DNA of 7,560 nucleotides from NCBI GenBank assembly GCA_001872925.1, contig MNYD01000097.1, positions 1-7,560 of the forward strand, written 5' to 3'. Positions within the stretch are counted from its first letter, which is position 1. Every line of letters begins with the position of its first letter. Made by a program: the position numbers and the translations under genes. Source of the DNA: Dehalococcoidia bacterium CG2_30_46_19 (GTDB taxonomy: Bacteria > Chloroflexota > Dehalococcoidia > GIF9 > AB-539-J10). This document shows, piece by piece, positions 1 to 6,127 of this stretch. Below the pieces are notes generated by a model. The model saw only the letters and a list, made by a program, of their open reading frames with translations, was not told where the DNA came from and did not search any database.

Positions 1-7
1 CCTTTCC

Positions 8-53
8 ATATAGCCTGACCTTAACCTCCTTTAAAGTAGTAACCAGGCTATAT
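8..53. repeat. Perfect 10-bp inverted repeat with 26-nt loop
   Basis: The arms at 8-17 (ATATAGCCTG) and 44-53 (CAGGCTATAT) are exact reverse complements. No T-run follows either arm, so this does not look like an intrinsic terminator. Read on the minus strand, the loop contains AAAGGAGG (32 down to 25), a near-ideal Shine-Dalgarno core, and an ATG lies at 9-7, at the foot of the hairpin. It could therefore be the leader of a divergent gene that runs off the left edge, or a protein-binding palindrome. The inverted repeat is directly visible; its function is inference. Confidence 0.5.
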
Positions 54-63
54 CTTAGATATT

Positions 64-107
64 TTCGGTTACTTTTTATGTGATTTAACATATCGCCCTT
101 CGGTTAC
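64..107. repeat. 9-bp direct repeat TTCGGTTAC, two copies
   Basis: TTCGGTTAC occurs at 64-72 and again at 99-107, 35 nt apart start to start. A third, inverted copy of the GGTTAC core (GTAACC) lies at 39-44. All three sit between the hairpin at 8-53 and the tRNA-Arg promoter, where operator sites for a divergent regulatory region might be expected. The repeats are real, but they are short and the DNA is AT-rich, so an operator role is only a suggestion. Confidence 0.3.
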
Positions 108-132
108 ATATTAGATAATTTAATTCGAAAGG

Positions 133-162
133 TTGACCAAATTGCTCTTGCAGTGCTATCAT
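133..162 (+). promoter_or_regulatory. Sigma70-type promoter for tRNA-Arg and probably the por operon
   Basis: TTGACC at 133-138 matches five of six bases of the -35 consensus. TATCAT at 157-162 matches five of six of the -10 consensus, the spacer is 18 bp, and a TG at 154-155 makes it an extended -10. The predicted start near 169 is just upstream of the first tRNA base at 172. No second promoter can fit in the 19 nt between the tRNA and the first por gene, so the same promoter may drive the operon. Confidence 0.6.
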
Positions 163-171
163 TTTAACTTC

Positions 172-243
172 GCCCCTGTAGCTCAGCGGATAGAGCACTG
201 GCCTCCGAAGCCAGGTGCAAGGGTTCAAGTCCCTTCAGGGGCG
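172..243 (+). tRNA. tRNA-Arg(CCG)
   Basis: The cloverleaf folds completely by eye. There is a 7-bp acceptor stem (172-178 with 236-242), a GCTC/GAGC D stem, a 5-bp anticodon stem (198-202 with 210-214), a CTCCGAA loop with anticodon CCG at 205-207, a 4-nt variable loop, and a 5-bp T stem with a TTCAAGT loop. The discriminator is G243. CCA is not encoded, so it must be added after 3' processing. It reads the arginine codon CGG. The GTG start of the next gene begins 19 nt downstream. Confidence 0.95.
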
Positions 244-262
244 CGGAAAGTAAATAATACAA

Positions 263-1147
263 GTGGATAAACTTACTGAAATTCGATGGCATGGCAGGGG
301 AGGGCAGGGTGCGGTAACATCGGCAGAGCTTACAGCGTTAGCAGCGATAAAAGAAGGTAAATTTGCACAAGCTTTTCCTAGCTTTGGTCCTGAAAGGAGA
401 GGTGCTCCTGTCCTGGCTTTCAATCGTATAAGTGAGAGCGAGCATATTCGAGTAAGGTCAGCAGTAACCCAACCTGATATTGTAGTAGTGCTAGACCCTG
501 GTTTACTCTACATAGTTGATGTCACCTCCGGGCTTAAGGATGGAGGTGCACTGATAATAAATAGCTCCAAGAAATTAGTTGACATAAAACTTGAGTTTGG
601 AGGTCCATGGCAATTAGCAGTAGTTGACGCCACAGCGATTGCATTGGAGTTACTAAAGGTGCCTATTGTCAATACTACCATGTTAGGAGCTCTGCTAAGG
701 GTAAGTGACGCGATTAAGCTAGACTCTCTATTGGAACCGATAGAGGAGCGCTTTGGAAAATTAGCTCAAAGGAACATCGAAGCTTGTAAAAGGGCATATA
801 AAGAAACTTCTGTGGCCAAGCTGAGCCCCACTTCTAAGAAAGTTGAAAGGGTATATGCGAAGGAATCATGGCCATCATGGCAGGAACTAACTCCTGGGTT
901 TGTGGTAACTGAGCCAGGAAATGCCAGGAGCTACCGCACCGGAGATTGGAGAGCACAGCGTCCTATATTTAACCATGACCGATGCATCAAATGTGGCATC
1001 TGTTCTCTTTTCTGCCCTGAAGACTGTATCAGCCAGAATGGGGACGGCTACTTTGAAGCTGACCTTTATTATTGTAAAGGATGCGGCATCTGTGCCCGTG
1101 AGTGCTGGACACAGGCAATAACCATGGTTGAGGAAGTAAAAGAATGA
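263..1147 (+). CDS. porG: 2-oxoacid (pyruvate):ferredoxin oxidoreductase, fused gamma-delta subunit (PorG-PorD)
   Basis: This 294-residue cytoplasmic protein fuses two subunits that are usually separate. Residues 1 to about 185 are the gamma domain (PorG), with the typical opening EIRWHGRGGQGAVT and the SFGPERRGAPV segment. This domain is thought to help bind CoA and hold the complex together. After a linker of about 50 residues, residues 235-294 form a PorD-type ferredoxin domain with two [4Fe-4S] motifs: C241, C244, C247, C251 and C271, C274, C277, C281. It should carry electrons from the PorB cluster to an outside acceptor. The start is GTG; GGAAAG at 245-250 is the only plausible ribosome site, about 12 nt away, and no better in-frame start lies nearby. 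W282 follows the last cysteine where proline is usual. The stop overlaps the porA start. A Vor-type enzyme for branched-chain 2-oxoacids cannot be excluded. Confidence 0.93.
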   Translation: MDKLTEIRWHGRGGQGAVTSAELTALAAIKEGKFAQAFPSFGPERRGAPVLAFNRISESEHIRVRSAVTQPDIVVVLDPGLLYIVDVTSGLKDGGALIINSSKKLVDIKLEFGGPWQLAVVDATAIALELLKVPIVNTTMLGALLRVSDAIKLDSLLEPIEERFGKLAQRNIEACKRAYKETSVAKLSPTSKKVERVYAKESWPSWQELTPGFVVTEPGNARSYRTGDWRAQRPIFNHDRCIKCGICSLFCPEDCISQNGDGYFEADLYYCKGCGICARECWTQAITMVEEVKE

Positions 1148-2313
1148 AAAGAGTGGGATTTGAATCCTCCTTTGCCATTGCTGAAGCAGTAAAAATGGCG
1201 AACATCGATGTTACTTCAGCTTATCCCATTACTCCTCAGACTCACATCGTGGAGCGCATTGCACAACTCATTGCCGATGGTGAACTGGATGCCAATTACA
1301 TACCTGTGGAATCGGAGCACTCAGCGATGAGTGGTTGTCTTGGTGCTTCAGCAGTTGGTGCGAGAACATTCACTGCCACTGCTGGTCAAGGTTTGGAGCT
1401 GATGCATGAGGTATTGTATGTAGCTTCAGCAATGAGGCTACCGATAGTTATGGCAGTGTGCAATCGGGCTCTATCATCGCCACTCAGTATCTGGGGTGAC
1501 CACTCTGACGTCATGGCTGTCAGGGATACTGGCTGGATTCAAATGTTTGCCGAAAATGCACAACAAGCATTTGATTTAACCCTGTGTGCTTTCCGTATCG
1601 CTGAAGACCCTGCAGTTCTCCTTCCTACAATGGTTCACATCGATGGTTTCCACCTGTCGCATGTTATTGAATCTATTTTACTCCCTGAAGGTGATGAGGT
1701 GAATAAATTTCTCCCCAAATTTCGTCCTCTTTATGCACTCAATCCGAGTAAGCCATTAACCATGGGTGATTTCACCACGCCTGACCTTTATACCGAGGCT
1801 AAGAAAAGCCAGGACGAAGCTCTGCGAAATTCTATGAAAGTTATTTTACGAGCATGGCGAGAATTCGGAGGGCTGTTTGGGCGTGATTACTTCCCTGTGG
1901 AAACATATCGGGCAGAAGATGCTGATGTTTTGCTATTGACTATGGGAAGCTTTAGCGAGGTAGCTATGGGAGCTATAGATAGATTAAGAGAGGCAGGGGA
2001 AAAAGTAGGATTGGTAAAATTACGCCTATGGCGCCCATTTCCCTTTAATGCGTTCTGTCAGGCAGTAGCTCAAGCGAAGCTGCTCATCGTCCTTGACCGC
2101 GCTATCTCCTTTGGTGGCCCAGGTCCGGTCTGCTCTGAGGTAAAGGCTGCTCTATATCATTTAGAAAAGAAGCCGCAGATTATTGGCTTTATCGGTGGAT
2201 TGGGTGGCAGAGATATATCGGTTGAGGGGTTCCAGAATATGATACATCGAGGAATGGAGAAGGCGGAACAGGGAAAGTTCGAGGAAGTTGAAATATTCGG
2301 AGTAAGAGAGTGA
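1144..2313 (+). CDS. porA: Pyruvate:ferredoxin oxidoreductase alpha subunit (PorA)
   Basis: The 389 residues match the normal length of PorA in four-subunit enzymes; KorA of 2-oxoglutarate enzymes is usually a longer gamma-alpha fusion. Together with PorB it forms the thiamine diphosphate active site, binding the 2-oxoacid and the cofactor's pyrimidine ring. Visible family motifs are YPITPQT (27-33), VESEHSA (55-61), TATAGQG (77-83), the NRALSSPLSIWGDHSD stretch (107-122), which resembles pyruvate-type enzymes, LRLWRPFP (293-300) and the GGLGGRDIS segment (351-359). The ATG overlaps the preceding TGA in an ATGA junction, and GAGG at 1130-1133 provides a ribosome site, so translation is probably coupled to porGD. 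The substrate assignment (pyruvate over 2-oxoisovalerate) rests on motif resemblance and is likely but not proven. Confidence 0.94.
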   Translation: MKRVGFESSFAIAEAVKMANIDVTSAYPITPQTHIVERIAQLIADGELDANYIPVESEHSAMSGCLGASAVGARTFTATAGQGLELMHEVLYVASAMRLPIVMAVCNRALSSPLSIWGDHSDVMAVRDTGWIQMFAENAQQAFDLTLCAFRIAEDPAVLLPTMVHIDGFHLSHVIESILLPEGDEVNKFLPKFRPLYALNPSKPLTMGDFTTPDLYTEAKKSQDEALRNSMKVILRAWREFGGLFGRDYFPVETYRAEDADVLLLTMGSFSEVAMGAIDRLREAGEKVGLVKLRLWRPFPFNAFCQAVAQAKLLIVLDRAISFGGPGPVCSEVKAALYHLEKKPQIIGFIGGLGGRDISVEGFQNMIHRGMEKAEQGKFEEVEIFGVRE

Positions 2314-2319
2314 TGGGTT

Positions 2320-2346
2320 CCCAAAAAATTGGCACAATTTTTGGGG
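2320..2346 (+). promoter_or_regulatory. porA-porB intercistronic hairpin over the porB ribosome site
   Basis: The 40-nt gap between porA and porB is nearly filled by a hairpin. The left arm (2320-2331, CCC, six A, TTG) pairs with the right arm (2335-2346) around a GCA loop, with 11 of 12 positions matched and one A-G mismatch. The 3' arm ends in GGGG (2343-2346), which is part of GGGGTGA (2343-2349), the likely porB Shine-Dalgarno. There is no T-run after the stem, so it is not a normal terminator. It may tune porB translation or stabilise or process the message. Confidence 0.5.
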
Positions 2347-2353
2347 TGAAGTA

Positions 2354-3271
2354 ATGGAGACCTTAGGTATATATGTACCTCGTTTAGTGACAAGGAGGCA
2401 AAGCTTTGCTCCCGGACATCGTGCTTGTTCAGGGTGTGGTGAGGCTCTAGCAGTGATGCTCGTAATGAAAGCTCTGGGCAGGAATGTAATTGTTGTCATG
2501 TCTACCGGATGTATGGAGATTATATCCTCACAGCTTCCTTATACCTCCTGGGAGGTTCCCTGGATTCACACTTTGTTTGAGAATTCCGCCATAGTAGCCT
2601 CGGGCATAGAAGCGGGAATGAAGGCGCTAAGACGGAAAGGGACTTCTTTACCTAAGACCAAGGTCGTAGCTATGGGCGGTGATGGAGCAACCTTCGACAT
2701 TGGCTTTGGAGCTATATCCGGCGCCTTTGAGAGAGGGCATGATTTTATCTACGTTTGCTTTGATAATGAAGCCTATATGAACACCGGCATCCAGAGGTCA
2801 AGTGCTACTCCTTTTGGTGCTTCCACTACTACTCAACCAGCAGGGAAAGTCAGCATGGGACAAAGCACCTGGAAGAAAAATATGCCCGCTATTGCTGTTG
2901 CTCATGACATTCCCTATGTGGCTACTGCCTCCCCTAGTTATCCCTTTGACCTTATGAACAAGATAAAAAAAGCAGTGGCTATTGAAGGTCCCACTTACGT
3001 TCATATCCTATCGGTTTGTCCTACGGGCTGGCGAATTCCCACTGATATGACTATAAGGTTAGGGCGTCTAGCAGTGGAAACAGGAGTTTTCCCACTTTAT
3101 GAGGTAGAGGATGGCAAATATACCTTAAATTATGATCCGCCACGACTACGGCCTGTCGAAGATTACCTTAAACCGCAAGGGAGATTCAGACACCTCACAC
3201 CGAAAATGGTGAAAAAAATACAGCAGCGGGTAAGTGCTGAATATGCCAGTCTCAAGGAGAAAGCACAGTAG
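2354..3271 (+). CDS. porB: Pyruvate:ferredoxin oxidoreductase beta subunit (PorB)
   Basis: This 305-residue subunit binds the diphosphate end of thiamine diphosphate and the [4Fe-4S] cluster nearest the active site. The TPP motif runs from GDG (109-111) to DNEAYMNTG (137-145). Cluster ligands in PorB proteins are four cysteines, and all have candidates here: C25 and C28 in CSGCGE, C53 in STGCME, and C222 in SVCPTGW. The length is normal for the family. The ATG is preceded by GGGGTGA, whose GGTGA part pairs with the 16S rRNA tail, but this site lies in the hairpin at 2320-2346. The next gene starts 6 nt after the stop. With PorGD and PorA it makes a complete oxidoreductase, with no sign of truncation or frameshift. 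Confidence 0.94.
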   Translation: METLGIYVPRLVTRRQSFAPGHRACSGCGEALAVMLVMKALGRNVIVVMSTGCMEIISSQLPYTSWEVPWIHTLFENSAIVASGIEAGMKALRRKGTSLPKTKVVAMGGDGATFDIGFGAISGAFERGHDFIYVCFDNEAYMNTGIQRSSATPFGASTTTQPAGKVSMGQSTWKKNMPAIAVAHDIPYVATASPSYPFDLMNKIKKAVAIEGPTYVHILSVCPTGWRIPTDMTIRLGRLAVETGVFPLYEVEDGKYTLNYDPPRLRPVEDYLKPQGRFRHLTPKMVKKIQQRVSAEYASLKEKAQ

Positions 3272-3277
3272 GTAAAG

Positions 3278-5227
3278 ATGGGCAAGGTTGTTTTTAGCAG
3301 TTGGGCTGGTAAAACCGTCGATAATAGGGGGTTAGGAGTCAAGCAGCACGCCTATGCAGAGGACTTAGGGCTTCCATCAGGGTACGACCATACTAAAGTG
3401 GCAGCCTTTATGGGTTGGGATGGATTTGTGGTATGGGATGAAAAGGTTAACGTAGTGGATATGGCTCATGCCTATATCAAGGAAGTTCAAAAGGTTTGTT
3501 GCGGTGAATGTATGGTTGGCTACATTGGAATTACTGTGCTGGCTGATACTTTGGCCAGGATTTTGGATGGAAAGGGGAGAGAGAAGGATATTAGTTTACT
3601 ACAATGGCTAGCCAGCGGAATCAAAGAGAATGCCGGGTGTACTTTTGGACAGACTGCTCCAATACCAATCATTGATAGTATCAAATATTATAGAGATGAA
3701 TACCTCAAGCTGATAAAAAATAAAAAGGCTGTTCCCAAGTCAAATTACAAAGTGATGGTCACAGCACCTTGTATGGAGGCTTGTCCCGCTCATCTGGATA
3801 TACCTGGCTATATACAGTTGATAAGGAATCAAAGATATCGCGAATCCCTTAGCTTAATAAGAAATGGCGTTTGTCTACCAGGTGTTATTGGACGAGTATG
3901 CACCGCTCCTTGTGAAGAAGCTTGTAGACGCACCCAATATGATGGCCGTGTTTGTATAAGGCTCTTGAAGCGGTATGTGGCTGATTGGGAGATGAATAGT
4001 GGATTAACTCCTTCATCGGCTAAACCTAGAAAATCTAAGGAGAAGGTAGCCATCATTGGGGCAGGACCAGCAGGCTTGGCTTGTAGTTACAATTTGGCTC
4101 TAAAAGGGTACCAAGTTACTATCTTTGAGGAATTGTCGGTGGCCGGGGGTATGGCTGCAGTAGGTATCCCGCAGTATCGCTTGCCAAGAAAAATTCTGGA
4201 GAGAGATATTGAACTCATTGAAAAGGCGGGCGTGGAAATAAGGCTAAATACCAAAATAGGTAGAGATTTGGAAATGGAGGGTCTGTGGAAGGATGGTTAT
4301 AAGGCAATTTTCATCGCCATTGGTGCTCATAAAGGTCGAAAAATGGGTGCTGAGGGTGAAGATAATGACTATGAAGGCTTTGTTGACGGAATGAAATTCT
4401 TGCGGGATGTGAATTTGGGCAGGGTGATAGAACCTAAGAATAGAGTACTGGTAGTTGGAGGTGGGGATGTAGCTGTAGATTGTGCTAGAAGTTGCTTGAG
4501 ACTTGGATTTAGGGATGTAAATATAGTTTACCGGCGTTCTCGGGTTGAGATGCCGGCAAGAAAAGCAGAAATAGAAGAAGCAGAGAAAGAAGGTGTCAAG
4601 ATCAGTTACTTAGTCACGCCCACCAAAATATTGGCAAGGGATGGTAAAGTAATAGGCGCTGAATGTGTCAAAATGGCGTTGGGGGAGCCTGACTCCAGTG
4701 GCAGACGACGACCTATTCCTATCAAAGGGTCGGAGTTCGTTATGAAAGCAGCCATGATAATTCCAGCCATTGGCCAGCAGCCTGATTTGTCCTTTTTACC
4801 TGATAGGAACCAGATTAAGCTTGCTAAGCAGATGACCATAGAGACCGATACAACTACCTGTCAAACAAGTGGTGAAGGAATCTTCGCTGGTGGTGATTGT
4901 GTAACCGGGCCTGCGGTATTAATCGATGCTTTGGCATCAGGCAATAGAGCAGCTCAAAGCATTGATCAGTATATAAGAAAGGGTAAGGTAACTCAGGGCG
5001 AAGATAGTAAATTGGAAATTGCAGTGAAGGGCATTAATCTCTCCGAGCAGAGAGAGCAGGAAATTGTCCCTAGGGAAATGCCTCAAATTACAAGTCAATT
5101 ACCATTAAAGAAGAGATTTGGTAACTTTCGAGAGGTAGAAAATGGCTTCAATGCCGAAGCTGCTTTGGAGGAAGCAAAACGTTGTCTCAGGTGTTATAGA
5201 GTAATGGTATGGCTTCCAGCCAAATAA
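3278..5227 (+). CDS. GltD/NfnB-like NAD(P)H oxidoreductase with NuoF-like iron-sulfur N-terminus
   Basis: This 649-residue protein has three parts. Residues about 45-145 resemble only the C-terminal [4Fe-4S] segment of NuoF (VVWDEKVNVVDMA, then CCGEC at 74-78, and GCTFGQTAPIP with C121); the NuoF FMN/NADH fold is absent. Residues 160-235 form a GltD/dihydropyrimidine dehydrogenase-type double [4Fe-4S] domain with C165, C169, C199, C208, C212, C216 and C226. Residues 255-570 form the FAD/NAD(P) disulfide reductase-like core: GAGPAG (261-266) for FAD, GGGDVAVD (394-401) plus VYRRSRVEMPA (417-427) typical of NADPH-using GltD proteins, and GIFAGGD (534-540) for FAD. The tail has CLRC (636-639). 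It lies 6 nt after porB in the same operon, so it probably passes electrons between Por and NAD(P)H. It is not a glutamate synthase subunit by context: no gltB is present in the window. Coenzyme preference is uncertain. Confidence 0.85.
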   Translation: MGKVVFSSWAGKTVDNRGLGVKQHAYAEDLGLPSGYDHTKVAAFMGWDGFVVWDEKVNVVDMAHAYIKEVQKVCCGECMVGYIGITVLADTLARILDGKGREKDISLLQWLASGIKENAGCTFGQTAPIPIIDSIKYYRDEYLKLIKNKKAVPKSNYKVMVTAPCMEACPAHLDIPGYIQLIRNQRYRESLSLIRNGVCLPGVIGRVCTAPCEEACRRTQYDGRVCIRLLKRYVADWEMNSGLTPSSAKPRKSKEKVAIIGAGPAGLACSYNLALKGYQVTIFEELSVAGGMAAVGIPQYRLPRKILERDIELIEKAGVEIRLNTKIGRDLEMEGLWKDGYKAIFIAIGAHKGRKMGAEGEDNDYEGFVDGMKFLRDVNLGRVIEPKNRVLVVGGGDVAVDCARSCLRLGFRDVNIVYRRSRVEMPARKAEIEEAEKEGVKISYLVTPTKILARDGKVIGAECVKMALGEPDSSGRRRPIPIKGSEFVMKAAMIIPAIGQQPDLSFLPDRNQIKLAKQMTIETDTTTCQTSGEGIFAGGDCVTGPAVLIDALASGNRAAQSIDQYIRKGKVTQGEDSKLEIAVKGINLSEQREQEIVPREMPQITSQLPLKKRFGNFREVENGFNAEAALEEAKRCLRCYRVMVWLPAK

Positions 5228-5255
5228 ATTGGGATGGATGATAAAGAGAAGAACA

Positions 5256-5972
5256 ATGGTAGAGCTGACTATAGATAATCAAAGGGTGAGGGTAAAAAAA
5301 GGCACAACGATACTCGAAGCAGCTGATAAGTTTAATATTACTATACCTACTCTGTGTCATCATGAAAACCTCACCCCTTTGGGGTCCTGCAGGTTATGCA
5401 CTGTTGAGGTCATAGTTAATGGTATATCTAAGTTAACCACTGCTTGCACTTTCCCAGTGGAACAGGGAATAGAAGTCAGGACAACTTCACAAAAAGCATT
5501 GGAAGCACGGAGATTAGCGGCAGAGTTGCTATTAGCAAAGTGTCCTACCTCTGCAAAAATAAAAAGTTTAGCTCAGGAAATAGGTGTTGCCAAACCAAGA
5601 ATTAAGGTAAGAGAAGAGGATTGTATCCTTTGCGAATTGTGTGTAAGAACATGTCGAGAAATTGTAGGAAGGCAGGCACTTAAGTTTATTAACCGGGGCC
5701 TAAATCAAAGGGTAGAGCCGCGTATTGATTTCTCGCCTGACATGTGTATTGGCTGCGGTTCCTGCGCTTATGTCTGTCCCACGGGGGCGATAAAGATGGA
5801 GGATAAGGATGGTACTCGAGTAGTCTATGCCCGTAACTGGGAAAAGGAATTTAAATTGAAGAAATGCAAAGTTTGTGGTAACTATTGGGCTCCTGAAGAG
5901 CAACTGGAGTATATTAGGGGAAAATTGAATTTACCTCCAGATTTTTTTGATGTTTGCCCTAACTGCAGATGA
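5256..5972 (+). CDS. NuoG/HoxU-like [2Fe-2S]/[4Fe-4S] electron-transfer protein
   Basis: I chose the ATG at 5256 (238 residues) because homologous 2Fe-2S domains begin at the matching MVELTIDNQ. The frame is also open from TTG 5229 and ATG 5238, which would add up to nine residues. The ribosome site for 5256 (AGAGAAG, 5245-5251) is weak. Domains in order: a plant-type [2Fe-2S] fold (C34, C45, C48, C64), a helical link, two [4Fe-4S] ferredoxin motifs (C123, C126, C129, C133 and C164, C167, C170, C174), then two CxxC pairs (C204/C207 and C234/C237) resembling a zinc ribbon or rubredoxin knuckle. The His-ligated cluster of NuoG is not recognisable. There are no membrane segments. It lies one base (TTG start) or 28 bases (chosen start) after the flavoprotein, suggesting it is the wire between that protein and Por. 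Confidence 0.85.
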   Translation: MVELTIDNQRVRVKKGTTILEAADKFNITIPTLCHHENLTPLGSCRLCTVEVIVNGISKLTTACTFPVEQGIEVRTTSQKALEARRLAAELLLAKCPTSAKIKSLAQEIGVAKPRIKVREEDCILCELCVRTCREIVGRQALKFINRGLNQRVEPRIDFSPDMCIGCGSCAYVCPTGAIKMEDKDGTRVVYARNWEKEFKLKKCKVCGNYWAPEEQLEYIRGKLNLPPDFFDVCPNCR

Positions 5973-5991
5973 ACTATTTTCCTTATCAGAG

Positions 5992-6000
5992 TGCTATAAT
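5992..6000 (+). promoter_or_regulatory. Extended -10 promoter before tRNA-Pro
   Basis: TGCTATAAT at 5992-6000 is a perfect extended -10 element. No good -35 is present at 16-18 bp spacing (that region, about 5971-5978, overlaps the stop of the preceding gene), which is tolerated in extended -10 promoters. The predicted start near 6007 lies about 8 nt before the first tRNA base. There is no terminator between the preceding gene and this site, so read-through from the por operon is also likely. Confidence 0.5.
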
Positions 6001-6014
6001 GCAATTTTGGTCAG

Positions 6015-6088
6015 CGGGGTGTGGCGCAGCGGTTTAGCGCGCATGGTTTGGGACCATGAGGTCGGTGGTTCAAATCCACTCACCCCGA
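6015..6088 (+). tRNA. tRNA-Pro(TGG)
   Basis: The full cloverleaf is visible. There is a 7-bp acceptor stem (6015-6021 with 6081-6087) beginning with the C1-G72 pair characteristic of bacterial tRNA-Pro, a GCGC D stem with a 9-nt loop, the anticodon stem CATGG/CCATG, a TTTGGGA loop with anticodon TGG at 6049-6051, a 5-nt variable loop, and a T stem with one G-T pair and a TTCAAAT loop. The discriminator is A6088 and CCA is not encoded. It lies between the por operon and the thiolase, 39 nt before the thiolase start. Confidence 0.96.
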
Positions 6089-6127
6089 GTTTATATAAAT
6101 TAAATAAATAAAAAGGAGGTTTAAAGA

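Noticed and set aside
235..423. Minus-strand open frame of 62 codons across the end of tRNA-Arg and the start of porGD
   Set aside because: It overlaps a certain tRNA and a certain coding gene on the opposite strand and has no recognisable motif; it is a shadow frame.
263..3271. 2-oxoglutarate:ferredoxin oxidoreductase (KorAB)
   Set aside because: KorA usually carries the gamma domain fused to alpha, and Kor often lacks a PorD partner. Here gamma is fused to delta, alpha is a separate 389-residue protein, and the NRAL...GDHSD segment looks pyruvate-type.
3278..5227. Glutamate synthase small subunit (GltD)
   Set aside because: The core fold matches, but the NuoF-like N-terminus, the por operon context and the absence of a large glutamate synthase gene in the window argue for a Por-linked electron-transfer role.
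5940..5950. Run of seven T near the end of the NuoG-like gene, resembling a terminator tail
   Set aside because: It lies inside the coding sequence (it encodes DFFD) and no stable GC-rich stem precedes it.
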